Assembly (NCBI GenBank): GCA_002392625.1
Contig: DGHJ01000134.1
Coordinates: 1 to 24,465, forward strand
Length of the DNA stretch: 24,465 nucleotides
Source of the DNA: Oscillospiraceae bacterium UBA3851
Lineage (GTDB): Bacteria; Bacillota; Clostridia; Oscillospirales; Oscillospiraceae
Direction of reading: 5' to 3'
The notes below the pieces were generated by a model. The model ran no database searches. It had not been told where the DNA came from and saw nothing but the letters and a program-made list of their open reading frames with translations. Below are positions 16,461 through 24,465 of the stretch, piece by piece. Numbering within the stretch: the first letter of the stretch is position 1; the number at the start of each line of letters is the position of its first letter. The position numbers and the translations under genes are program-made.

Positions 16461-17717
16461 TTGAAGGAACGAAAGAAATATTTTCGCCTTGGGTTGACGC
16501 TGTTTCTGACAGCCTGTGCCATCCTGGTTTTTTATGACACCTTTTACAAGGGGCAGATGCTGCAGGGCTTTCTGACCAAGCTGGTGTCCATCCTGGCGCC
16601 GGTGGTGTACGGCTTCGTCATGGCCTATCTGCTTGCGCCCATCGTCAACTGGCTGGAGCAGTTCCTCACCGGCGGGGCCAACCGGGCGCTGAAGGGGAAG
16701 AAAAAAGCGATCCCCAGTCAATGGCTGCGGGCCTTGAGCATATTCCTGGCGTGGCTGTTCGTGCTGTTTCTGCTGTATCTGATGATGGCGATCCTCATCC
16801 CCCAGTTGGTGGACAGCATCACCATGCTCATCAACAACGCCGAGAGCTATTACACTAAAGTCTACGAATGGGTCAACGGCGTTCTGAACGGCGATTCCGA
16901 GGTGAGCTCCTGGGTCCGTGACATGATTGACCGCTACTATGACAACGCCCTGGATCTTCTGGAAAAGAATATCCTGCCCTGGGCCCAGTCCCTGCTGACC
17001 GGCCTCACCGGCGGCATCTGGAGCGGCATCTGGGGCGTGGTGATGTTCCTGAAGAACTTCATCATCGGCATCATCGTTTCGGTGTACATGCTGGCCATGA
17101 AGGAGCGCAGCGCCGCACGCTGCGCCAAGCTGGTGTACGGCACGTTCCGGGAGGATCAGGCGCAGCTGATCATCCGTGCCACCCGGAAGACGGACAAAAT
17201 CTTCTCCGGCTTCGTCCGGGGCAAGCTGCTGGATTCCCTGATCATCGGTATCCTGTGCTTTATCCTCTGCTCCATCCTGGGGATGCCCTATACCCCGCTG
17301 GTCAGCGTCATCGTGGGCGTTACCAACGTGATCCCCTTTTTCGGTCCGGTTCTGGGCGCCATTCCCAGTGCTTTCCTGATCCTGCTGGTCAGTCCACTCA
17401 AGTGCTTCTACTTCATCGTCCTTGTCATCATTCTGCAGGCGTTTGACGGCTACCTTCTGGGTCCCAAGATCCTGGGCGGCTCCACCGGCATGTCCAGCTT
17501 CTGGGTGGTGGTGGCCATCCTGGTGGGCGGCGGCTTCGGTGGCTTGCCGGGCATGTTCCTGGGCGTGCCCATCTGCGCCTGCCTGCAGGTGCTGGTCCGG
17601 TACGTGATCGACCAGCGGCTGAGCAGGCGGAATATGCCCCTGGCGTCCGAAAACTACGTGCAGCGGGATAAAAAAGCGACGCAGGAAGAAACATCAGAGA
17701 ATACAAAGAATACATAG
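16461..17717 (+). CDS. AI-2E family permease-like membrane protein
   Basis: The 418-residue protein has about eight membrane segments, a central soluble region (about 110-190) and the family hallmark near SVIVGVTNVIPFFGPVLG followed by AIPSAFLILL. The family includes PerM, YdiK, YtvI and TqsA; substrates are mostly unknown and autoinducer export is shown for few. I chose TTG 16461 because GGGAGGGAG (16448-16456) precedes it and it lies after the predicted transcription start. An ATG at 16446 is possible. The C-terminal tail is polar. It is first of a three-gene plus-strand operon. Confidence 0.88.
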   Translation: MKERKKYFRLGLTLFLTACAILVFYDTFYKGQMLQGFLTKLVSILAPVVYGFVMAYLLAPIVNWLEQFLTGGANRALKGKKKAIPSQWLRALSIFLAWLFVLFLLYLMMAILIPQLVDSITMLINNAESYYTKVYEWVNGVLNGDSEVSSWVRDMIDRYYDNALDLLEKNILPWAQSLLTGLTGGIWSGIWGVVMFLKNFIIGIIVSVYMLAMKERSAARCAKLVYGTFREDQAQLIIRATRKTDKIFSGFVRGKLLDSLIIGILCFILCSILGMPYTPLVSVIVGVTNVIPFFGPVLGAIPSAFLILLVSPLKCFYFIVLVIILQAFDGYLLGPKILGGSTGMSSFWVVVAILVGGGFGGLPGMFLGVPICACLQVLVRYVIDQRLSRRNMPLASENYVQRDKKATQEETSENTKNT

Positions 17718-17718
17718 A

Positions 17719-17749
17719 AAAGGAATCCGCCTGAGGGCGGATTTCCTTT
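17719..17749 (+). other. hairpin between the permease and thioesterase genes
   Basis: A 13-bp stem with one bulged base (17719-17731 with 17736-17749, loop TGAG) begins right after the permease stop and ends just before the thioesterase ribosome site (GAAAGGAG, 17751-17758). It has no clear U-run, so it may be a processing or stability element, or a weak terminator. Confidence 0.55.
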
Positions 17750-17763
17750 CGAAAGGAGCAGCT

Positions 17764-18186
17764 ATGACGCCGGAACTGAGAGAAAAACTGATCCAGCTGG
17801 GAAACACCGGCAACCCGTTTGACAGCCACAACGGCATCCGCGTGGCCGACGTGGGGGACGGCACCGCCACGGTAGAGGTGGTACTGCAGCCGGAGAACCT
17901 GAATTCCTGGGGCAGTCCCCACGGCGGGCTGCTCTTTACCATGGCGGATGTTGCCTGCGGCCTGGCCGCCAGCAGCCTGCGGCAGGAGGTCATGGTCACT
18001 GTCAACGCCGGCATGGACTTTATCGCCGCGGCGGCCGGCCACGGCGTGATCCGGGCCGAAGGCCGCGTTCTGCACTGCGGCGGGAAGATGTGCTTTTGCG
18101 CCGCGGAGGTGTACGACGAGCAAAACACGCTGCTGTGCCGTGTGAACGCCACCATGTACTTCGTCGGGAAAAAGCTGGAGCTGTAA
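17764..18186 (+). CDS. PaaI-family hotdog thioesterase
   Basis: The 140-residue single-domain protein has the hotdog core motif NSWGSPHGGLLFTMADVACG (HGG at 53-55, acidic residue Asp62 on the central helix), followed by strands MVTVNAGMDFIAAA and ATMYFVGKK. Relatives hydrolyse acyl- or aryl-CoA thioesters in the cytoplasm; the substrate cannot be told here. The ATG has GAAAGGAG upstream. It lies 17 bases before the DUF3810-like gene, so the two are likely co-transcribed. Confidence 0.88.
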   Translation: MTPELREKLIQLGNTGNPFDSHNGIRVADVGDGTATVEVVLQPENLNSWGSPHGGLLFTMADVACGLAASSLRQEVMVTVNAGMDFIAAAAGHGVIRAEGRVLHCGGKMCFCAAEVYDEQNTLLCRVNATMYFVGKKLEL

Positions 18187-18203
18187 CAGGCGGGGAGGAC
18201 TCT

Positions 18204-19286
18204 ATGAGAGCGTGGTTTCTGCGCTATCGAAAACATCTTATCTGGCTGCTGGCCGTCACGGTCTTTCTGGCGGCGTATTTTCTGCTGCGCCGCAGCCGTC
18301 CGCTGATGAACGCCCTGGCCGACCATGTGACCACCCCCTTCAAATGGGCCATGGCCCATCTGTGCGGCTTTACGGAGGTCTCCGTGGCGGAGGTGTTCTA
18401 CCTGACGGCAGCGGCGGCGGCCATCTTTTACGCGGCCCATTTCCTCCGCGTGCTGATTACGCGTGGCCGTAAGGGGGACACCGTCTGCCGCTTCGTGCTG
18501 ACGGTGGTGTGCGTGGGTGTGACGTTTTACGCCGGCTTCTGCCTGCTGTGGGGCGTCAACTACCATACGGACAGCTTCCAGGACCGTTCCGGTATCGTGG
18601 CCCGACAGGGCACCGTAGACGAGCTGCGGCAGCTGACGGAGCGGTTCGCAGGCGAGCTGGCCGAGGCGGCGGACGACGTGCCGCGGGATGAAGAAGGGGC
18701 TTTCGACGGGGACCGCGGTGCCATTTTGCGCGATGCCCCCTCCGTGATGGCGGACGCCTTCGACACATTTCCCGCTCTGCGGATGGACGATGTGACACCC
18801 AAGGCCTTCGCCAACTCCCTGGCCATGACGGCCATGGATTTCACCGGCTTCTACTTCCCTTACACGGGGGAGGCCAACCTCAATATGGACTGTCCCGCCG
18901 CCTTTTTGCCCGCCACGGCCATTCACGAGATGGCTCACCAACGGCAGATCGCCTCGGAGCAGGAGTGCAACTTCGTGGCCATCGCCGTATCCGCCATGAG
19001 CGACGACCCGGCATACCGGTATTCCGGCTTGCTGATGGGCTACGTCCACCTGGCCAACGCCCTGTACGGCGCCGACCGGGAGGCCTACCGGGGGATTGCC
19101 GCCACCCTGCCGGACGCAGTCCGGGCGGATCTGCGGGCCAACAACGAATACTGGGACGCCCACCACACCGGCTTCACCGACGCCAGCCAGAAGGTGTACG
19201 ACTCCTTCATCAAGTCCAACGGCGATCCCAACGGCGTCAGGAGCTACGGCATGGTGGTGGATATGCTGCTGGCGTATTACGGATAA
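18204..19286 (+). CDS. DUF3810-like membrane protein with zinc metallopeptidase motif
   Basis: The 360-residue protein has three hydrophobic segments (about 12-28, 63-85, 96-117) and then a soluble, probably extracytoplasmic domain. The domain contains HEMAHQ (241-246), the HExxH zinc-protease motif, followed by SEQECNF with candidate third ligand Glu. This layout matches DUF3810 proteins, whose substrates are unknown. ATG 18204 follows GGGGAGGAC and was chosen over an in-frame start at 18090 inside the thioesterase gene. It is last in its operon and convergent with ybaB. Confidence 0.85.
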   Translation: MRAWFLRYRKHLIWLLAVTVFLAAYFLLRRSRPLMNALADHVTTPFKWAMAHLCGFTEVSVAEVFYLTAAAAAIFYAAHFLRVLITRGRKGDTVCRFVLTVVCVGVTFYAGFCLLWGVNYHTDSFQDRSGIVARQGTVDELRQLTERFAGELAEAADDVPRDEEGAFDGDRGAILRDAPSVMADAFDTFPALRMDDVTPKAFANSLAMTAMDFTGFYFPYTGEANLNMDCPAAFLPATAIHEMAHQRQIASEQECNFVAIAVSAMSDDPAYRYSGLLMGYVHLANALYGADREAYRGIAATLPDAVRADLRANNEYWDAHHTGFTDASQKVYDSFIKSNGDPNGVRSYGMVVDMLLAYYG

Positions 19287-19296
19287 AGGAAATGAA

Positions 19297-19331
19297 TAAA
19301 ACGACTGCCCACCCCGTCCGGGGTGGGCAGT
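19297..19331. terminator. terminator between convergent genes
   Basis: A perfect 12-bp GC-rich stem (19304-19315 with 19320-19331, loop GTCC) lies between the DUF3810-like gene and repeat R3. The minus-strand transcript has a UUUU run after it (19298-19301). The plus side lacks a clear U-run but the stem is strong. It probably stops ybaB transcription and may serve both directions. Confidence 0.8.
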
Positions 19332-19407
19332 TCAGCTTGTCAAATAGCATCGCAGATTTCGCGCCGCGAACGGCGCGAAGAAAATCAACTGTATTTTGCC
19401 GCGGCGT

Positions 19408-19448
19408 TAAGTGAGCGCCCAAATCTGTGATTTGGCTGCGCGAACTTA
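19408..19448. repeat. nested hairpin E1 inside R3
   Basis: Paired blocks are TAAGT with ACTTA, GCGC with GCGC, and CCAAATC with GATTTGG (3-base loop). They are separated by a GA/GA internal loop and a CT bulge on the right side. It interrupts the loop of hairpin B, which in R1 and R2 reads GCGGCGTGTACGT. In R3 the same GCGGCGT and GTACGT flank an insert of 65 bases. Confidence 0.85.
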
Positions 19449-19529
19449 TGCATGCGAGCGAAGCGAGTCGTAGTACGTGGCAAAATACACCGCTCAGCCC
19501 ACGCAGTGTGCGAGCGACCCCCGCAAGCG

Positions 19530-19573
19530 ATAAGTAAGCCCCCAAATCTTTTGATTTGGCTGGGCGAACTTAT
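19530..19573. repeat. nested hairpin E2 inside R3
   Basis: It has the same design as E1: ATAAGT with ACTTAT, GCCC with GGGC, CCAAATC with GATTTGG (TTTT loop), the same CT bulge, and an AA/GA internal loop. The GCCC/GGGC block replaces GCGC/GCGC of E1, a compensatory change. It lies in the loop of hairpin C. Confidence 0.85.
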
Positions 19574-19641
19574 GCGTTAGCTGTGCGCGGAGTGGGCTGC
19601 AAGCTCCTATCATTCAAAATGGCGCAGCCATTTTGAATGAA

Positions 19642-20004
19642 TTACATTAAGCCGGGGATGTTCAGCCCGCCGGTGAAAGCGTTCATGGAGCTGCTCATGG
19701 CCTCCTCCGCCTGGCGCAGGGCCTCGTTGACAGCGGAGAGGATCAGATCCTGCAGCATCTCCATATCCTCGCCGTCCACGGCCTCCGGCTTGATGACCAG
19801 ATCCGTCAGCTCCTTCTTGCCGTTCACCGTGGCCTGCACCACACCGCCGCCCACCGAGGAGGTAAAGCTGCGGTTCTCCACCTCTTCCTGGGCCTTGGCC
19901 ATCTCCTGCTGCATCTTCATCAGCTTCTGCTGCATCTGCTGTTGCTGGCGCATCATGCCGGACCCGCCGGAAAAACCGCCTCTTGCGCTGTATCCCTTTG
20001 CCAT
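19642..20004 (-). CDS. ybaB: YbaB/EbfC family nucleoid-associated protein
   Basis: The 120-residue DNA-binding dimer protein has a Gly-rich start, a Gln/Met/Lys-rich helix (MMRQQQQMQQKLMKMQQEM), the strand region VNGKKELTDLVIKPEAVD and a C-terminal helix ending in GGLNIPGLM, typical of the family. The ATG has AAAGGAG upstream. It follows dnaX by 36 bases, the usual partner. The usual next gene, recR, is not in this window; repeat R3 and a terminator follow instead. Confidence 0.95.
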   Translation of the reverse strand: MAKGYSARGGFSGGSGMMRQQQQMQQKLMKMQQEMAKAQEEVENRSFTSSVGGGVVQATVNGKKELTDLVIKPEAVDGEDMEMLQDLILSAVNEALRQAEEAMSSSMNAFTGGLNIPGLM

Positions 20005-20040
20005 GATCGTAACTCCTTTATCTGATGATTATTAGAAAAA

Positions 20041-21750
<1,710 letters not shown>

Positions 21751-21781
21751 CCCCGGCACACCTCCCAAAGAAAGATGAGAA

Positions 21782-21950
21782 AGCATCGCAGATTTCGCGC
21801 CCGCAGGCGCGAAGATATCAAATCATTTTTCTGACGACATGCGCGTCAGAAAAATACATCTCGGTCTGCAAACGTGCGAGCGAAGCGAGTGCGCTGCAGC
21901 AGACCGCAAACCAACTCATCCCGAAAACCAGCGAAGCGTTTTCGGGATGA
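21782..21950. repeat. intergenic multi-hairpin repeat, copy R4
   Basis: Hairpin A is 21794-21801/21806-21813. Hairpin B is 21825-21836/21844-21855, with a 12-bp stem containing CTGACG/CGTCAG in place of TGCC/GGCA. Hairpin C is 21862-21869/21899-21906, with CGGTCTGC/GCAGACCG. Hairpin D is 21916-21928/21938-21950 (13 bp). It lies between dnaX and the SRP RNA gene, with D touching the 3' end of the RNA gene. Stems B, C and D all differ from R1 and R2 by paired changes. Confidence 0.9.
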
Positions 21951-21957
21951 AGAAAAT

Positions 21958-22102
21958 GCTCCTCCGCAGGCAGCCGCAGAGCCGGCGCCCTCGCGGCACA
22001 TGGATGGTCCCTCTTAATGCTGCTCGGTTCCCCGCCTGACATGATTCGTGGGTATCCATTGCGCGAGACCGGCTCCGCAGCTGCACGCGGAGGAGCTGTC
22101 GT
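21958..22102 (-). ncRNA. ffs: signal recognition particle RNA (4.5S/SRP RNA, small type)
   Basis: SRP RNA binds Ffh and targets nascent membrane proteins. The conserved Ffh-binding apex is at 22019-22040: in RNA sense GTCAGG, then a CGG-GGAA-CCG tetraloop stem, then AGCAGC. The flanks pair over a long rod, ending with GCTCCTCCGC (22087-22096, RNA sense) against GCGGAGGAGC (21958-21967). A U-rich tail (plus-strand AGAAAA, 21951-21956) follows, so the rod may be its own terminator. The promoter at 22109-22137 sets the 5' end near 22102. No Alu-type domain is visible. The location upstream of dnaX is usual in Firmicutes. Exact ends are estimates. Confidence 0.9.
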
Positions 22103-22108
22103 GCGACT

Positions 22109-22137
22109 ATTCTACTACAAAAAAACGCCGTTGGCAA
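22109..22137 (-). promoter_or_regulatory. promoter of the SRP RNA gene
   Basis: TTGCCA (22132-22137), 17 bases, and TAGAAT (22109-22114) on the minus strand, at the right distance before the RNA. The spacer contains a run of seven T. dnaX and ybaB may also depend on read-through from here, since none of their own was seen. Confidence 0.75.
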
Positions 22138-22158
22138 CACCAAATTGTGCGGAGGAGC

Positions 22159-23571
22159 TTACCTCTGCCGGGAGCGAAAATAATCCCGCGTCAGCTTGCC
22201 CACCACCGGGCTGAGCAATATCACGCCCATCAGGTTGGGAATGGCCATGAGGCCGTTGAGCGTGTCGGCGATGCCCCAAGCCAGATCCAGCTTGATGACG
22301 GCGCCCACCACCACGAACAGGACGAAGAAAATCTGGAAGATGCGAATGGACCTGGGCCCGGCCAGGAACTCCCAGCACCGCACGCCGTAGAGGCCCCAGC
22401 TGAGGATGGTGGACAGGGCGAACAGGCTCAAACACACGGCTACCACCACGGCGGGCAGCGGACCGCCGAACACGCTCTGGAAGCCGTTGATGGTCAGCTG
22501 CGCCCCAATGTCGGTGCCGTAGGGGATATTCTCCACACCGTTGCCCAGCAGCACTACCAGTGCCGTGATGGTGCAGACCACGATGGTATCCATAAACACC
22601 TCGAAGATGCCGTACAGGCCCTGCTTGACGGGGTGATCCACGTCGGCGGCGGCGTGGGCCATGGGAGCCGAGCCGAGGCCTGCCTCGTTGGAGAAGATGC
22701 CCCGGCCTACGCCCTTCTGGATGACGGTGCGGATCCCCACGCCGGCCAGGCCGCCGGCCACGGCGGCAGGACGAAAGGCACCCCGGAGGATGGCGGCAAA
22801 GGCCGCGGGAATAGCGGTGATATTCAGCGCGATCACGGTGAGGGCAGCCAGCAGATAGACGATAGCCATGGCGGGCACCAGTGCCGCACACACGTCGGCC
22901 ACACGGCTGACGCCGCCCAGCAGCACCACCGCGATGATGACGGCGCAGATGAGGCCCACCGCCAGAGCGATCATTTTCTGCTGATGCTCGTCAGTGACGG
23001 TGAACTCTCTGACGGCAGAATTGACGGTGGAGGCGATGGTGTTTACCTGGGCCATATTGCCGATGCCGAAGCAGGCCACGCCGCCCAGCAGGGCGAATAT
23101 GGAGGCCAGAGCGCGCCAGCGTTTCCCCAGACCGTTCTTGATATAGTACATGGGGCCGCCCACCCATTCACCCTTTGCATTTCGCTCCCGATACCGGATG
23201 GCCAGCGTCACCTCGGAGAATTTGGTGCACATGCCCAGCAGGGCGGAGCACCACATCCAGAACACAGCGCCTGGGCCGCCGATGGCGATGGCGCCGGACA
23301 CGCCGGCGATGTTGCCGGTGCCCAGGGAGGCGGCCAGGGCCGTACACATGGCCTTAAAGGGGGAGACGGCGCCTGCGGAGACCTGTTTTTTCTCAAAGGC
23401 CTTGCCGATGGTGTTCTTGATGGCGTAGCCAAAGTGGGTGAACTGGGGGAACCGCGTCATGATCGACAGCAGCGCTCCGGCGGCCAGGATCAGCACCATG
23501 GCCGGCGCGCCCCACACGATGTTGTTCAGCCATTCGTTGGCTGTTTTGACCCAGTTGACAATTCCTTCCAT
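22159..23571 (-). CDS. sodium:alanine symporter family protein (AGCS)
   Basis: The 470-residue membrane protein has about 11 hydrophobic segments and the AGCS hallmark TGNIAGVSGAIAIGGPGAVF followed by WMWCSALLGMCTKFSEVTLA. Further conserved parts are GGPMYYIKNGLG and GIFSNEAGLGSAPMAHAAA. The family takes up alanine or glycine with Na+ or H+. The ATG has GCAGGAGGAC upstream. It has its own promoter. No strong terminator separates its stop from the SRP RNA promoter 22 bases away, so some transcripts may read into that RNA gene. Confidence 0.94.
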   Translation of the reverse strand: MEGIVNWVKTANEWLNNIVWGAPAMVLILAAGALLSIMTRFPQFTHFGYAIKNTIGKAFEKKQVSAGAVSPFKAMCTALAASLGTGNIAGVSGAIAIGGPGAVFWMWCSALLGMCTKFSEVTLAIRYRERNAKGEWVGGPMYYIKNGLGKRWRALASIFALLGGVACFGIGNMAQVNTIASTVNSAVREFTVTDEHQQKMIALAVGLICAVIIAVVLLGGVSRVADVCAALVPAMAIVYLLAALTVIALNITAIPAAFAAILRGAFRPAAVAGGLAGVGIRTVIQKGVGRGIFSNEAGLGSAPMAHAAADVDHPVKQGLYGIFEVFMDTIVVCTITALVVLLGNGVENIPYGTDIGAQLTINGFQSVFGGPLPAVVVAVCLSLFALSTILSWGLYGVRCWEFLAGPRSIRIFQIFFVLFVVVGAVIKLDLAWGIADTLNGLMAIPNLMGVILLSPVVGKLTRDYFRSRQR

Positions 23572-23607
23572 ACTGTCCTCCTGCCTGCAAGATTGTCACA
23601 ACAAAAG

Positions 23608-23636
23608 AGAATACAGGAAACCGCCCGCAATTGCAA
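23608..23636 (-). promoter_or_regulatory. promoter of the symporter gene
   Basis: TTGCAA (23631-23636), 17 bases, and TATTCT (23608-23613) on the minus strand. The start would be near 23601, about 30 bases before the ATG. Confidence 0.65.
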
Positions 23637-23643
23637 GGGTGCC

Positions 23644-23674
23644 GGGAAAGTTTTCCGTTTTGTAAACTTTTCCC
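23644..23674. promoter_or_regulatory. inverted repeat between divergent promoters
   Basis: GGGAAAGTTT (23644-23653) and AAACTTTTCCC (23664-23674) form an inverted repeat with one bulged base and a 10-base centre. It lies between the symporter promoter and the GTPase promoter, a good position for a regulator site. It does not match the zur palindrome at 15268-15282. Confidence 0.4.
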
Positions 23675-23692
23675 TGCGCCGATACAAAAACC

Positions 23693-23720
23693 TTGTTTTT
23701 TTCGGGAATCATATTATAAT
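23693..23720 (+). promoter_or_regulatory. promoter of the CobW-type GTPase gene
   Basis: TTGTTT (23693-23698), 16 bases, and a perfect TATAAT (23715-23720) on the plus strand. The start would be near 23727, leaving a leader of about 59 bases. Confidence 0.8.
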
Positions 23721-23743
23721 AATCCAGTTAGAGAATATTTTGA

Positions 23744-23762
23744 CGCGCCGCGTCGCGGCGCG
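23744..23762 (+). promoter_or_regulatory. GC-rich hairpin in the GTPase leader
   Basis: CGCGCCGC (23744-23751), GTC, and GCGGCGCG (23755-23762) form an all-GC 8-bp stem in the 5' leader. It ends about nine bases before the AGAAGGT ribosome site. It is not followed by U, so it is not a terminator; it may affect translation or stability. Confidence 0.55.
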
Positions 23763-23785
23763 CAGGAAAAGAAGGTATTTGCGTT

Positions 23786-24465
23786 ATGACAAAAATCGAC
23801 ATCGTCTCCGGCTTCCTGGGCGCGGGGAAAACCACTCTTATCAAGAAGATGCTCTCCGAGGCCTATCAGGGGGAGAAGATCGTACTCATCGAGAATGAGT
23901 TCGGCGAGATCAGCATCGACGGTGGCTTCCTGAAGGACTCCGGCGTGGAGATCAGCGAGATGTCCTCCGGCTGCATCTGCTGTTCTCTGGTGGGCGACTT
24001 TGCCACCGCCCTGAAGGACGTGCAGCAGCAGTTCCACCCCGACCGAATCCTTATCGAGCCCTCCGGCGTTGGCAAGCTCAGCGACGTGATCGTAGCTGTG
24101 GAGAACACCGTCAAGGACGTGCCCGACATGAAGCTCAACAGCTTCGTCACCGTGGCCGACGCCGGCAAGGTGAAGGTCTACATGAAGAACTTCGGCGAGT
24201 TCTATAACAACCAGATCGAGTCCGCCGGCACCGTTATCCTCTCCCGCACCCAGAAGCTGAGCCAGGAGAAGCTGGAGGCCGCCGTGGCCCTGCTGCGGGA
24301 GAAGAATCCCACCGCCGCCATCCTGACCACCCCCTGGGATGAGCTGGACGGCAAGACCGTGCTTGCCGCCGTGGAAAAGGTCTCCCTGGCCGACGAAATG
24401 CTGGAAAAGATGCGCGCCGAGCACGAAGCCGATGAGGCGGAGCATGAGCACGAGCATCATCATCA
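23786..24465 (+). CDS. CobW/COG0523-type G3E GTPase, probable metallochaperone (cut by window edge)
   Basis: About 226 residues are visible. They contain Walker A FLGAGKTTL (10-18), the segment LIENEFGE (34-41), the family metal site SGCICCSL with Cys63, Cys65 and Cys66, the Walker B region ILIEPSGVGKL, and a His/Glu-rich stretch at the window edge (HEHEHHHH). COG0523 GTPases deliver metals, often zinc. The usual guanine-specificity motif NKxD is replaced by SRTQ in VILSRTQKLS. The ATG at 23786 has AGAAGGT upstream. The C-terminal domain lies beyond the edge. Confidence 0.92.
   Translation, partial: MTKIDIVSGFLGAGKTTLIKKMLSEAYQGEKIVLIENEFGEISIDGGFLKDSGVEISEMSSGCICCSLVGDFATALKDVQQQFHPDRILIEPSGVGKLSDVIVAVENTVKDVPDMKLNSFVTVADAGKVKVYMKNFGEFYNNQIESAGTVILSRTQKLSQEKLEAAVALLREKNPTAAILTTPWDELDGKTVLAAVEKVSLADEMLEKMRAEHEADEAEHEHEHHH

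Larger units (their letters stand above)
19346..19640. repeat. intergenic multi-hairpin repeat, copy R3 (long form)
   Basis: Hairpin A is 19358-19365/19372-19379. Hairpin B is 19391-19400/19479-19488. Hairpin C is 19495-19502/19592-19599. Hairpin D is 19610-19623/19627-19640, the longest D stem at 14 bp. Stem C reads CAGCCCAC with GTGGGCTG where R1 and R2 have CGGCCTGC with GCAGGCCG, so pairing is kept by paired changes. The loops of B and C are enlarged by two related hairpins (19408-19448 and 19530-19573). D ends one base before the ybaB stop codon. This element, with the terminator, accounts for the 355-base stretch without a gene. Confidence 0.9.

Noticed and set aside
17719..17749. Hairpin after the permease gene as a true terminator
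   Set aside because: No U-run follows, and the thioesterase ribosome site comes directly after with no new promoter, so the genes are more likely one operon.
19346..19640. R3 as a CRISPR array
   Set aside because: The repeats are hairpins of differing sequence, without uniform direct repeats and spacers, and no cas gene is near.
21787..22158. Small ORFs in the 21787-22158 gap
   Set aside because: The stretch is explained by R4, the SRP RNA and its promoter; the frames have no ribosome sites.

Overview
The window looks like chromosome from a GC-rich, spore-forming low-G+C-lineage anaerobe, most probably a gut member of the Oscillospiraceae/Clostridia. The reasons are spoIIE, the Firmicutes-type gene order rimP-nusA-ylxR-ylxQ-infB-rbfA-nrnA-truB-ribF, the order ffs-dnaX-ybaB, strong AGGAGG ribosome sites, several TTG start codons and sigma-A promoters. 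The genus is an inference. Most genes are housekeeping and lie on the minus strand.

Layout: 1-191 is the start of rpsF (minus, cut by the window edge) with its promoter. 363-1331 is dusB. 1460-3773 holds spoIIE and a small membrane protein gene behind it. 3914-12156 is the long transcription/translation operon, read from rimP (right) to ribF (left), with a promoter and terminator-like leader at 12174-12286. 12369-15245 is a zinc-uptake operon, zur-znuA-znuC-znuB, with 4-base overlaps at every junction and a perfect 15-base palindrome beside its -10 box. 15369-16268 is a lipid kinase gene, divergent from a plus-strand operon (16461-19286) for an AI-2E-type permease, a hotdog thioesterase and a DUF3810-like membrane metallopeptidase. 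19642-22102 carries ybaB, dnaX and the SRP RNA gene (minus). 22159-23571 is a sodium:alanine-type symporter, and 23786 to the end is a CobW-type G3E GTPase (plus, cut by the edge).

The most unusual content is a family of four intergenic elements (R1-R4; 169-174 bases, or 295 for R3) at 6636-6809, 7266-7435, 19346-19640 and 21782-21950. Each is a chain of four hairpins (A, B, C, D, left to right). The stem sequences differ between copies while base pairing is kept, which is compensatory change. All four copies have the same orientation, and hairpin D begins 1-3 bases after the stop codon of a minus-strand gene, or right behind the SRP RNA. R3 carries two further related hairpins inserted in the loops of B and C. 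R1 and R2 bracket rbfA, and the end of R1 appears to supply the ribosome site of nrnA. I do not recognise this family by name.

How the genes work together: the large operon couples transcription elongation (NusA), ribosome assembly (RimP, RbfA), initiation (IF-2), RNA turnover (NrnA, RnpM), tRNA modification (TruB) and flavin cofactors (RibF). The zinc operon is a self-contained sense-and-import unit. The CobW-type GTPase at the right edge may belong to the same metal economy, but no Zur palindrome was seen in front of it.
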